This document shows positions 1 through 6,671 of a stretch of DNA of 13,420 bases, piece by piece (position 1 is the stretch's first letter; every line of letters begins with the position of its first letter). The notes under the pieces were generated by a model, which worked only from the letters and a program-made list of their open reading frames with translations, did no database searches and was not told where the DNA came from. Origin of the DNA: Dehalococcoidia bacterium UBA2777 (GTDB taxonomy: Bacteria > Chloroflexota > Dehalococcoidia > UBA2247 > UBA2777); contig DEIJ01000089.1 in assembly GCA_002352365.1 (NCBI GenBank), positions 6,161 to 19,580 of the forward strand, in the 5' to 3' direction. Both the position numbers and the translations under genes were made by a program.

Positions 1-152
1 TAGTTCAACGCCGCCGGTGAGTACTTCCTCTACGCTGTGTTGAATAAGCGGTTTATCCACAAGGGGCAGCATCTCCTTGAGCTGGGACTTGGTGATAGGC
101 AGGAACCTGATGCCGCAGCGCGCGGTAGTGATCACTGCCTTTCGAACCCCAT
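1..152 (-). pseudogene. galU: galU 5' remnant (UTP-glucose-1-phosphate uridylyltransferase), frameshifted, runs off the left edge
   Basis: On the minus strand, positions 148 down to 1 translate to a clear GalU N-terminus: VRKAVIT, then RFLPITKS, then KEMLPLVDKP and a VEE segment. GalU makes UDP-glucose from UTP and glucose-1-phosphate. The only plausible start is the ATG at 152-150, which has GAGG about five bases upstream but is one base out of frame with the rest. The run of four G after it looks like a five-G run that lost one base. In frame, a TAA stop lies just upstream and no start codon precedes the conserved region. The nucleotide-binding loop, normally AAGxGTRF, reads TARCGIRF, so two conserved residues are also lost. 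Frameshift plus damaged loop argue for a pseudogene. The rest of the gene is outside the window, so this cannot be settled here. Confidence 0.72.
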
Positions 153-164
153 GTATCCTCGCTT

Positions 165-360
165 AGAACAAATTTCTTTTGGCCGACTTCCCCATTTTAT
201 CGATGAGGTCTATAATGTAAAAAGAGTTCATTCGGCACGGACTACTGCCTGGCAAATGAGTTTGAGGAGTTGCTGTTCACAAAGCAAATACAGTGCTACC
301 TCGCCAGACTGTTCTGACCTTTTCTGTCTTAACATAAGGGTGCAGTGCACTAGATGTTGA
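165..360 (+). mobile_element. IS3-family transposase (OrfB) C-terminal relic
   Basis: From about 173 the plus strand encodes RLPHFIDEVYNVKRVHSA, the typical end of the IS3-family OrfB integrase domain (usually FIEEVYN-KRLHSALGY). The reading frame then slips. ANEFEELLFTKQ is read in a second frame (about 253-290) and NTVLPRQTVLTFSV in a third (about 290-332). This order matches the normal OrfB tail (HSALGY-PPNEFEELL, TKQN, LTFSV), so it is one old sequence with roughly three single-base deletions. The catalytic DDE residues would lie upstream and are absent. I do not see terminal inverted repeats. The fragment abuts the upstream side of the galU remnant. It cannot encode an active transposase. 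Confidence 0.75.
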
Positions 361-501
361 ATTCCTCTTATGCCCATCCCTATGTTGTTGATATTCAAAA
401 ACGGTCAGCCTGTTGACCAGAAAAATAGGGGCGAGGCCAAGGACAATGTTGGAGCCCAAATTAACTAAGTATATCCAGCCCAAGGATGAAAAGGAGGAAT
501 A

Positions 502-632
502 ATGCCTATTTATGACTTCAGGTGGTGAGAATGCGGAGAGGGGTCAGAAATTTTCATGCCGATCTCAATAGCAATGTGAAGTGTCCCAAATGCGGAAGCG
601 AGAATGGGGAAAAGCTTTTCGCCATCAGTTGA
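502..632 (+). pseudogene. fmdB-type zinc-ribbon gene, broken
   Basis: A good ribosome binding site (AAGGAGG at 491-497) precedes ATG 502, which opens MPIYDFRW and then hits TGA at 526-528. The next codons in that frame continue with ECGE, SEIF and MPIS. From 570 another frame takes over and reads SNVKCPKCGSENGEKLFAIS up to TGA 630-632. This is the usual layout of the small FmdB/regulatory zinc-ribbon proteins: MPIY(E/D)(Y/F)RC at the start, a Cys pair near residue 8, a KCPKCGS pair in the middle, and EKL near the end. A one-base insertion and a one-base deletion around 525-530 would explain both the lost first Cys and the stop. A further frame change lies at 568-569. The function of the family is poorly defined, and this copy cannot give the normal protein unless the indels are sequencing errors. 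Confidence 0.75.
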
Positions 633-785
633 GGAACGAAGGGCCAATGCCTGGAGGCCTCAGCGAGTTACCAAATTCCTGACGGAGTGGGAAGAGGATT
701 TGGTCAAGGTGGGGTCTAGGAGGCGGCAGAGAGCTGGGTTGGGGCAGAGGTTTAAGATGTAGGTTGAACTAGACAAGGAGGGATC

Positions 786-2111
786 ATGAAAGTATGCATC
801 GTCGGTGCCGGGGATGGTGGTGCTATAGCGGCACTACAGATCCGCCGCTTAGATAGCAATGCCGAGATTGATGTTTTTAACAAAAGAACACAGCTTGGGT
901 GTCCACCCTGCGAGATGCCTTTAGTACTCAACGGAACCATTGCCAGCTGGGATGAACTAGTTCGTGGCTTACGCACTAAATCGTTTTATGAAAAGAGGAA
1001 TATAAATATCCATTTAAATACGGAAGTCACTGATCTCCTGAGCCAGAAAAAGTGCCTCATTGCTGGAGGTGAAAAGTATAACTATGACAAAGCGATTTTA
1101 GCTCTAGGTGCTATTCCATCTATCCCTCCATTCCCAGGACTCGATGGCAAAAATGAATTCGCCTTGAGCACCGACATGGCTGACGGTGTAGCCCTGGGGA
1201 ATGTTATTACAAAAAGTGCCAAAGCGGCTATCGTCGGGGGTAGTTTCATCGGCTTAGAGATAGCTGCGGCTCTGAAATCAAGGGGCTACAGCAAAGTCTA
1301 TCTGTTAGTTAGACGGGATATTCTACGTGCCCACTTCGATAAAGACATGGCCGAAAAGTTAGAAGATGTGGTTATGGAAAATGGGGTTGAGCTGATTCTG
1401 CCCGCCAAAATAGAAGCCATAAGCAGTCATGGAGAGGCAAAGCGTGTGATCCTCTCTGGCCGAGAACTGGAGGTGGATTTCGTTTTCTTTGCTACAGGAG
1501 CTGAACCCAATGTTGAGCTGGCTCGAAATGCTGGGCTGCAAATAGGTGAAACAGGCGCTATAGCTGTGAGCCAGTGCCTTCAGACCAGTGACCCTGATAT
1601 TTATGCTGTAGGAGACTGCATGGAGAACTGGGATGTCATTGTAGGTTCCAAGAGGCGGCATCAACTGGCCACCAATGCAATTCGAACTGGCTATATAGCA
1701 GGCAGGAATGCGGTGTTAAACAATTCCCTCGCTTATGAAGGCACGGCTATGCCCTTTGTCACCAAAATATTTGGTCACCAAATAGGAGCTGTAGGTTTTA
1801 CCGAGAGGGAAGCCGAAGAGAAGGGATTAGAAGTGGTCTCGGTCAGGGTTGACACTCCTTGGCTTCGGCAAAGCTTTGATGGCAAGCCGGCTCATTATAA
1901 GCTTATTGCCGACCGAAAGACCAAGACGCTCATAGGGGCGCAGATAATCTCTGAGGAGATAGTATCAGGGTCAGTTGATAAGCTTGCCGTGGCCATTGCG
2001 GCTAGAATGCCACTTTCTAAACTCGTGCAGATTGACAGCTGCTATTCACCGCATGTTCAGGAAGATCAGATTGCAGTTCCAATACAGAGGTTGATAGACA
2101 GGCTTAGCTGA
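786..2111 (+). CDS. FAD/NAD(P)-dependent oxidoreductase, CoA-disulfide reductase/NADH oxidase type, with CPPC motif
   Basis: This 441-residue cytoplasmic flavoprotein has the full layout of the CoA-disulfide reductase branch of the pyridine nucleotide-disulfide oxidoreductases. An N-terminal FAD fold starts with VGAGDGG at residues 6-12. An NAD(P)-binding fold carries VGGSFIGLE at 150-158. The second FAD contact is YAVGDC, with GDC at 276-278, and a C-terminal dimerisation domain ends in a SCYSP segment. The family's single active-site Cys lies in a CGxPY context. Here the matching site is C42 in CEMPL, and an extra C39 makes a CPPC pair, so a dithiol mechanism is possible. The substrate (CoA disulfide, persulfide, polysulfide, oxygen or another acceptor) cannot be read from the sequence. 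The start is supported by AAGGAGGG four bases upstream. The gene stands alone, with broken genes before it and a long gene-free stretch after it. Confidence 0.88.
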   Translation: MKVCIVGAGDGGAIAALQIRRLDSNAEIDVFNKRTQLGCPPCEMPLVLNGTIASWDELVRGLRTKSFYEKRNINIHLNTEVTDLLSQKKCLIAGGEKYNYDKAILALGAIPSIPPFPGLDGKNEFALSTDMADGVALGNVITKSAKAAIVGGSFIGLEIAAALKSRGYSKVYLLVRRDILRAHFDKDMAEKLEDVVMENGVELILPAKIEAISSHGEAKRVILSGRELEVDFVFFATGAEPNVELARNAGLQIGETGAIAVSQCLQTSDPDIYAVGDCMENWDVIVGSKRRHQLATNAIRTGYIAGRNAVLNNSLAYEGTAMPFVTKIFGHQIGAVGFTEREAEEKGLEVVSVRVDTPWLRQSFDGKPAHYKLIADRKTKTLIGAQIISEEIVSGSVDKLAVAIAARMPLSKLVQIDSCYSPHVQEDQIAVPIQRLIDRLS

Positions 2112-2301
2112 CATGGTAACAGAGGATGGTTATCAATCAAGTAATTTTGAAGGAGGCCTATTACGGAGCAAAAAGAAGCTGAAGAGATGCCCTTAAAGGT
2201 AGAGAGCGCAGTTTCCCTCAGAAGGTAAGAGTGATTGCTGATTTCCCCGAAGCAATTTGCTTGAATAAGTGCCACGGTCCTAGGTGGAATTTAGTAAAGT
2301 T

Positions 2302-2330
2302 GGACAGGCTTGGAGTTTTGTCCTTTCTTT
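2302..2330 (+). terminator. possible weak intrinsic terminator after the flavoprotein gene
   Basis: GGACA (2302-2306) can pair with TGTCC (2319-2323) around a 12-base loop, and TTTCTTT follows directly. The stem has only five pairs and the site is about 190 bases past the stop codon, so this is a weak candidate. Confidence 0.22.
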
Positions 2331-2495
2331 AACAGGCTATAAACAATCCTGAGAAGTCTGTTCATTACTGCTCTTACTGTTTTCACCTTGGATAGAGGTC
2401 TTATCTCTCTATGGAGGAGATACTAATAGTAGCTATGGAAAGTGGGATTATTGCTGATAAGGCTTATCCCTGCCAATTTAACTAACTATTTAACA

Positions 2496-2524
2496 TTGTG
2501 AAAACGGTTAATATCCCCTATATC
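2496..2524 (+). promoter_or_regulatory. possible promoter for the nucleoside hydrolase group
   Basis: TTGTGA (2496-2501) and TATATC (2519-2524) are separated by exactly 17 bases. Each matches its sigma-70 consensus at four of six positions. Transcription would start near 2531, giving a leader of about 190 bases that contains the nested stem structure at 2590-2667. The match is modest and could be chance. Confidence 0.28.
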
Positions 2525-2589
2525 AGCCAGGATGCCGCAGTGGAAACAATACCTATGCCGGAGATAGAGAGGAGGTGGTGATACCCTTT

Positions 2590-2667
2590 TATAGGGAAAG
2601 CCACCATCCTTGCACAGCTTTCTAATGGTGGCTGGTGGGGGCAACTAATGAGTACATTATCCCTATA
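2590..2667 (+). promoter_or_regulatory. candidate structured leader RNA upstream of the nucleoside hydrolase
   Basis: Two perfect stems are nested. TATAGGGA (2590-2597) pairs with TCCCTATA (2660-2667). Inside it AGCCACCAT (2599-2607) pairs with ATGGTGGCT (2625-2633) around a 17-base loop. A second GGTGG at 2634-2638 and a third at 2574-2578 could compete for CCACC, so alternative folds are possible. A 15-codon frame (GTG 2578 to TAA 2625) runs through the 5' arms. A ribosome on it would open both stems, as in attenuation. The element ends 54 bases before the ATG of the next gene. It does not match any riboswitch consensus I can recall. Confidence 0.35.
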
Positions 2668-2721
2668 GTCGGTTCTGGGGGTTGGCTTTGAGTCCAACGA
2701 GATAAATAGCAGAGGGGGAAG

Positions 2722-3672
2722 ATGGGGGTAGCAAAGGTTATCCTTGATGTTGATACCGGCATTGATGATGCAGTGGCTATTATTCTAGCTGCTAGGTCAC
2801 CAGAGTTAGAAGTCATCGGGATCACCACGGTAGCCGGCAACGCCGAGGTGATAGAGACTACCAGAAATTCTCTGCAGATAATTGAGTTTCTAGGTAGCAA
2901 TATCCCGGTTGTCAAGGGCATGGCAAGGCCACTGATGGGCAAGCTCGAGGCCGCTACCGATATTCACGGAGAAAGCGGACTGGGGGGGGCAAATCTCCCC
3001 GAGCCAACCCTTAAGCCCCAAGCCGGGCACGCAATAGATTTCATTGTCGATCAGGTAAATTCCCTGAAAGAACAATTGACTATTATCGCCACCGGCCCGC
3101 TGACCAATATCGCCATGGCCATCCTCAAGGAACCTGAAATTATGAGCCAAGTGGGCGGGATAGTCTCTATGGGTGGAACCTTTGGAGTAATCCCCTATAG
3201 ATTTGGCAATGTCACCCCGGCTGCCGAATTTAATATTTTCACCGATCCCCTGGCAGCAAACATCGTTTATCATTCTGGGATAGAGGTTAGTGCCGTAGGT
3301 TTAGATGTAACTATGAATCCTGAAGCTGCTATCAATGAGAGCCTTTATCAGCAAATCGCCTCTGTTAACACACCCACGGCAAAACTTTTCACTCAGATGT
3401 TCGGTCATCTCATGAGTTCAGCTAAATTGATTCCCCTTCATGACCCCTTGGCTACCTGCTATGTTATCAATCCTTCTTGGCTGAAAACCAAAAAATATCC
3501 CGTAGAGGTGAAGCTTCACCACGAGTTAGCTCGGGGGCAGACTATCGCCGATAAAAGGGATAGGGGGGCTCAGGATTTAAACCTGATAAATATATGTGTC
3601 GACGTTGATGGCCCGAAGTTTTTGAGTTTGATAATGAGGAGAGTTATATATGAGGAGCGTGGAAGTAGTTAG
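2722..3672 (+). CDS. inosine-uridine preferring nucleoside hydrolase
   Basis: The protein (316 residues, normal family length, cytoplasmic) hydrolyses the N-glycosidic bond of nucleosides, releasing base and ribose. The family's calcium-binding signature DVDTGIDDA occupies residues 9-17, with D11, D15 and D16 as metal ligands. EFN at 169-171 matches the ribose-binding segment. HDPLA begins at H240-D241, where the family has its general acid histidine and the last metal-binding aspartate. ATGPLTNIA in the middle is also typical. Substrate preference (purine, pyrimidine or broad) cannot be told from this. The ATG at 2722 has a GA-rich AGAGGGGGAAG directly upstream. The 3' end overlaps the sugar kinase gene by 23 bases in another frame, so the two are probably translationally coupled and work in sequence: base release, then sugar phosphorylation. 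Confidence 0.93.
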   Translation: MGVAKVILDVDTGIDDAVAIILAARSPELEVIGITTVAGNAEVIETTRNSLQIIEFLGSNIPVVKGMARPLMGKLEAATDIHGESGLGGANLPEPTLKPQAGHAIDFIVDQVNSLKEQLTIIATGPLTNIAMAILKEPEIMSQVGGIVSMGGTFGVIPYRFGNVTPAAEFNIFTDPLAANIVYHSGIEVSAVGLDVTMNPEAAINESLYQQIASVNTPTAKLFTQMFGHLMSSAKLIPLHDPLATCYVINPSWLKTKKYPVEVKLHHELARGQTIADKRDRGAQDLNLINICVDVDGPKFLSLIMRRVIYEERGSS

Positions 3673-4615
3673 CATAGGAGCCATCAATTGGGATATAAAC
3701 CTGTTCACCAAGAGGCTTCCCTCTCCCGGAGAAGAGGTAGAGGTAGTAAAGATCACCAGGGTTCCTGGTGGAACTGGGGCTAATGTGGCAGTGGCAGCAG
3801 CGAGAATTTTGGGGCCGGGGAGGGTGGCGTTCATCGGAGCTCTGGGGGGGGATGAGATAGCTGAGCATCAGATAGCTAACTTGATAGCTGAAGGTGTTGA
3901 GGTGTCTGGGGTTAAACGGGTAGCCGGGGAGTCGGGACGGGCCTATATTGTCATAGATGATAACGGTGAGAACGAGATCCATGCCTACCTCGGGGCCAAT
4001 AGTCTTCTTTCCCGCCATGATGTTCAAGCAAATCAAAGAGTTATAACCAAGTCCAAAGTATTGGTGATAACTGATCCCCCCTTTGATGTGGCCGAGGAGG
4101 CTTCCAGCCTAGCCAACAAGGCAAATGTCCCCATCCTGTGGGACCCGGGAGTTTATGTGGCGCGAGGGCTGGCAAGTCTAGCTCCGGCATTGAGGAATGT
4201 AGACTACTTTATTCTAAACCAGTTGGAGATGGAAGGGCTAACCGAAACCGAGACCCCCAAGCTTATGGGGGCAAAGCTGTCCCGGACAAATCCAAAAATA
4301 AAACTTATTGTCAAGCAGGGCTCCAAAGGTGCGCTATTAATCGATCGGGGGGGAGAGGAGATAACATCCATAGCAGCTATCTCGCTACAAAGCCTGGGGA
4401 TGAGAGCGACGAATACGGTAGGCTGTGGAGACTCGTTTATCGGAGCCTTTGCCGCTTCCAAAGCGATGGGGCACGATGACTTAGAGAGTATAGAATGGTC
4501 CAACTGTGCTGCTGCCTTCAAAGCTACCAGGCTGGAAACCAGAGGGAGCCCAACAAAACGGGAGCTGGATGACTTTTGCCGGATAGCTTTCCATGAACAT
4601 CTTATTAACAAATAG
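3650..4615 (+). CDS. PfkB-family (ribokinase-like) carbohydrate/nucleoside kinase
   Basis: This 321-residue kinase of the ribokinase fold transfers phosphate from ATP to a sugar or nucleoside hydroxyl. The N-terminal substrate-binding signature PGGTGAN lies at residues 39-45, followed by a GALGGDE segment. The C-terminal signature is NTVGCGDSF with catalytic base D261; the usual GAGD is GCGD here, which still supplies the anion hole. The beginning SIGAINWDINLF is the typical first strand of the family. ATG 3650 lies 23 bases inside the end of the nucleoside hydrolase gene, with GAGGAGAG about eight bases before it; a GTG at 3659 is an alternative start. The overlap suggests ribose or deoxyribose freed by the hydrolase as substrate, but adenosine, fructose or other sugars cannot be excluded. 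Confidence 0.9.
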   Translation: MRSVEVVSIGAINWDINLFTKRLPSPGEEVEVVKITRVPGGTGANVAVAAARILGPGRVAFIGALGGDEIAEHQIANLIAEGVEVSGVKRVAGESGRAYIVIDDNGENEIHAYLGANSLLSRHDVQANQRVITKSKVLVITDPPFDVAEEASSLANKANVPILWDPGVYVARGLASLAPALRNVDYFILNQLEMEGLTETETPKLMGAKLSRTNPKIKLIVKQGSKGALLIDRGGEEITSIAAISLQSLGMRATNTVGCGDSFIGAFAASKAMGHDDLESIEWSNCAAAFKATRLETRGSPTKRELDDFCRIAFHEHLINK

Positions 4616-4823
4616 ACCACCCCCGCCTTCTCCTCTCTCCTGGGGTTAGCCTATGTTGCAGCTAATTGAGAGGAAAATGCTCACTAGGTAAAAATCCTGG
4701 GACGCGCCTTCCCCCCGCGACATAGATGACCAGGGCCATCTAACCCCCAGTTTTTGCTTTCTGAGGGCAGCCAAGTTATCCAAAATATGCCTAAGGGGGG
4801 TCATCCGAAACTGCCTCTAGAAA

Positions 4824-5978
4824 ATGCCTATGATGATGAGAAGAGTCTTCCCCATATTGTCTATATCAGTTTTCTCCTCTATGCTTGGGGTGGGGATTAT
4901 CGCCCCCCTTTTGCCCATCTATGCTGAGAGCTTAGGAGCTACTGGCATCTGGATCGGGGTGATCTTTGCTGGCTTCTCTATCTCTCGCACCATATTTATG
5001 CCCCTCATCGGCAGAATCTCCGACCGAAGAGGAAAGAGGAAGATATTTCTTTGTATTGGGCTTTTTGCCTACAGCTTAATTTCCTTGGGCTATGTTTGGG
5101 CCACTCAGGTCTCGGAGTTGACCTTGGTAAGATTACTCCACGGTTCTGCCGCTGGCATGGTGATTCCCATTGCTCAGGCCTATGTGGGTGATCTCTCTCC
5201 AGAAGGCGAGGAGGGAACCTGGATGGGATATTTCAATGCCGCTTTCTTCGCCGGTTTTGGTTTCGGGCCGCTTATGGGAGGGATGTTAACTGATCATTTC
5301 GACATGAACACCGCCTTTTATACTATGGGAGCACTTAACCTGTTGGCTTTTAGCTTAGCTCTGCTCTGGCTTCCCGAAGTGCGGCTAAAGAAGGAAGTGG
5401 CCACAGATCCTCAGACTTCTTTTACCCAGATGATGGAGAGTGGGGTAATAAAAGGGCTAGTTAGCTTCCGATTAGTGTACGCCATGGGAAGAGCAGCTTT
5501 TTCCTGCTTCCTGCCCATATTTGCTGCTTCCTATCTAGGATTAGCTGCTGCCCAGATAGGGGCGGTGTTGGCGGCTGACATGTTACTGCTGGCACTACTT
5601 CAGATAGTGGGTGGTGGGATTGCCGATAGATTCAACAAAAAGCGATTGATCGTGATAGGAAATCTAATCAACCTCAGCTTCATAGCTTTGATTCCTCTAA
5701 TGCAGAGCTTCTGGCAACTGTTGGCTTTATGTTTGGTTGGTAGCCTTGGAGGAGCTCTGTCTATGCCAGCAGCCTCAGCGTTAATGGTGGGGGAGGGGCG
5801 AAAATATGGTATGGGCTCGGCTATGGGAATATTTACTATGGCGATGAGCTTAGGCATGGCTGTGGGGCCAATTATAAGTGGACAGGTTTACGACTCCTGG
5901 GGAATAAATTCGGTGTTTTTTGTGGGGGCTTGTCTTATCCTTTTGGGGACAACCGTTTTTGTCTGGCTTACCAGATGA
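4824..5978 (+). CDS. major facilitator superfamily (MFS) transporter
   Basis: The 384-residue protein is very hydrophobic, with about 12 membrane segments, and would sit in the cytoplasmic membrane as a proton-coupled carrier. The MFS motif A between helices 2 and 3 reads GRISDRRGKRK (residues 63-73). A second copy in the other half reads GGIADRFNKKR from about residue 264, which confirms the two-fold internal repeat. The substrate cannot be read from the sequence. Position after a nucleoside hydrolase and sugar kinase makes a nucleoside or sugar possible, but a multidrug or metabolite exporter is equally compatible. A 208-base gap separates it from the kinase gene and shows no clear promoter or terminator. 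No good ribosome binding site precedes ATG 4824, and ATGs at 4830, 4833 and possibly 4836 are alternatives. The stop lies 8 bases from the convergent stop of the TraB-domain gene. Confidence 0.9.
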   Translation: MPMMMRRVFPILSISVFSSMLGVGIIAPLLPIYAESLGATGIWIGVIFAGFSISRTIFMPLIGRISDRRGKRKIFLCIGLFAYSLISLGYVWATQVSELTLVRLLHGSAAGMVIPIAQAYVGDLSPEGEEGTWMGYFNAAFFAGFGFGPLMGGMLTDHFDMNTAFYTMGALNLLAFSLALLWLPEVRLKKEVATDPQTSFTQMMESGVIKGLVSFRLVYAMGRAAFSCFLPIFAASYLGLAAAQIGAVLAADMLLLALLQIVGGGIADRFNKKRLIVIGNLINLSFIALIPLMQSFWQLLALCLVGSLGGALSMPAASALMVGEGRKYGMGSAMGIFTMAMSLGMAVGPIISGQVYDSWGINSVFFVGACLILLGTTVFVWLTR

Positions 5979-5986
5979 AATGGCGA

Positions 5987-6664
5987 TCATAATTTGGTTG
6001 CCGAGGCAGCCTCTATCTGGAAACCCCTCTTGGATAATTTCCCCTTTAAGGCAGCCAGGTGCAGCAGCCCGGTAACAGCAATGATATTATTATGTTCCCT
6101 GGCGCACTCGCTGAGGATGTTGGCCATGTGATCTTCCCGCTGATCGCATATTGCTTGTTTAAAGTGAGGGCTCATCCAGCCCTCTATATTGCGCCAAAAC
6201 TGCGGCTCTAGCTCAACCGCCTTGATAAACACCCAAGCCGGATCGAGCCCATCAATGGTGAGCCACAAGCTGGTAAGTCTGGCTAAGATGGCTGAGGTTA
6301 TAAACGGCAGGCCAATTATTCTCCTCAGCCACACCCGCAGGTCCAACAGGTCTTTAGCTTGCCCCTCCACGATTTGAGGGAGTATCTCATGGCGAAAATT
6401 TTTGTCCATCATCATCAACTGGGCACCTGTTTCTTTAGCTGCATCGATAGCTCCTCTCATGTCATCGCCGGCGTGTGCCCCACGAAGTCGCGCTATAATC
6501 TCCTGATAGGTGAGGGGGTTAGCGGAACTTATTAGGCTGTGGTATCTCTCCTCATCAAGCTCCACACATACCACCTGGGGTGATCTTTGGGCGACAAACT
6601 CTCTCACCTTATCCCTCAGGTCGAACACATGGGCTGTACCCAGGATAGTTATTTTGTTGGCCAA
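5987..6664 (-). CDS. TraB/PrgY-domain protein, short form
   Basis: The 225-residue protein has the marks of the TraB/PrgY (also TIKI-like) family. These are GTAHV at residues 9-13, then VELDEERY at 34-41, REDHMANIL near 175, and AVTGLLHLAAL near the end, where the family usually has a GxxH-type motif. The family includes proteins tied to pheromone inhibition in enterococci and metal-dependent proteases in animals, but the bacterial role is largely unknown. Many PrgY relatives run to about 400 residues with C-terminal membrane helices. This one ends after the TraB core and has only one moderately hydrophobic stretch, roughly residues 115-138. The start is TTG at 6664, fixed by AGGAGG three bases upstream. 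It begins 7 bases after korD and is probably the last gene of that operon. Why it travels with an oxidoreductase is not evident. Confidence 0.82.
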   Translation of the reverse strand: MANKITILGTAHVFDLRDKVREFVAQRSPQVVCVELDEERYHSLISSANPLTYQEIIARLRGAHAGDDMRGAIDAAKETGAQLMMMDKNFRHEILPQIVEGQAKDLLDLRVWLRRIIGLPFITSAILARLTSLWLTIDGLDPAWVFIKAVELEPQFWRNIEGWMSPHFKQAICDQREDHMANILSECAREHNNIIAVTGLLHLAALKGKLSKRGFQIEAASATKL

Positions 6665-6671
6665 TTTCCTC

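Larger units (their letters stand above)
2112..2721. other. 610-bp stretch with no intact gene; possible gene relics and a leader region
   Basis: No intact conserved gene is visible. Several short coding-like pieces occur on the plus strand. One is a 22-codon frame at 2160-2228 behind AAGGAGG, which opens with ATT instead of ATG. A GTG frame from about 2231 contains CLNKC. Around 2370-2380 a frame contains CSYC. A 27-codon GTG frame spans 2498-2581. None is recognised, and they could be remnants of decayed genes or chance. The right half holds the possible promoter and folded leader of the nucleoside hydrolase gene, listed separately. Confidence 0.5.

Noticed and set aside
139..152. GGGGTTCGAA on the minus strand, which resembles a tRNA T-arm
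   Set aside because: It is the start of the galU coding region and no acceptor, D or anticodon arms can be built around it.
277..483. Minus-strand open frame of 68 codons with a hydrophobic first half resembling a membrane helix
   Set aside because: It lies opposite the IS3 relic and the leader of the fmdB relic, has no ribosome binding site and resembles no family; probably chance.
604..762. Plus-strand 52-codon frame overlapping the end of the fmdB relic
   Set aside because: No good ribosome binding site, overlaps a recognised relic in another frame, and its composition is not convincing; kept only as a remote possibility.
2590..2667. Reading the folded leader as a tRNA or a purine riboswitch
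   Set aside because: There is no T-loop or anticodon arm, and the conserved purine-riboswitch junction sequences are missing; left as an unassigned structure.
4616..4823. Possible terminator or promoter between the kinase and MFS genes
   Set aside because: Only weak five-base pairings and no paired -35/-10 elements at proper spacing could be found.
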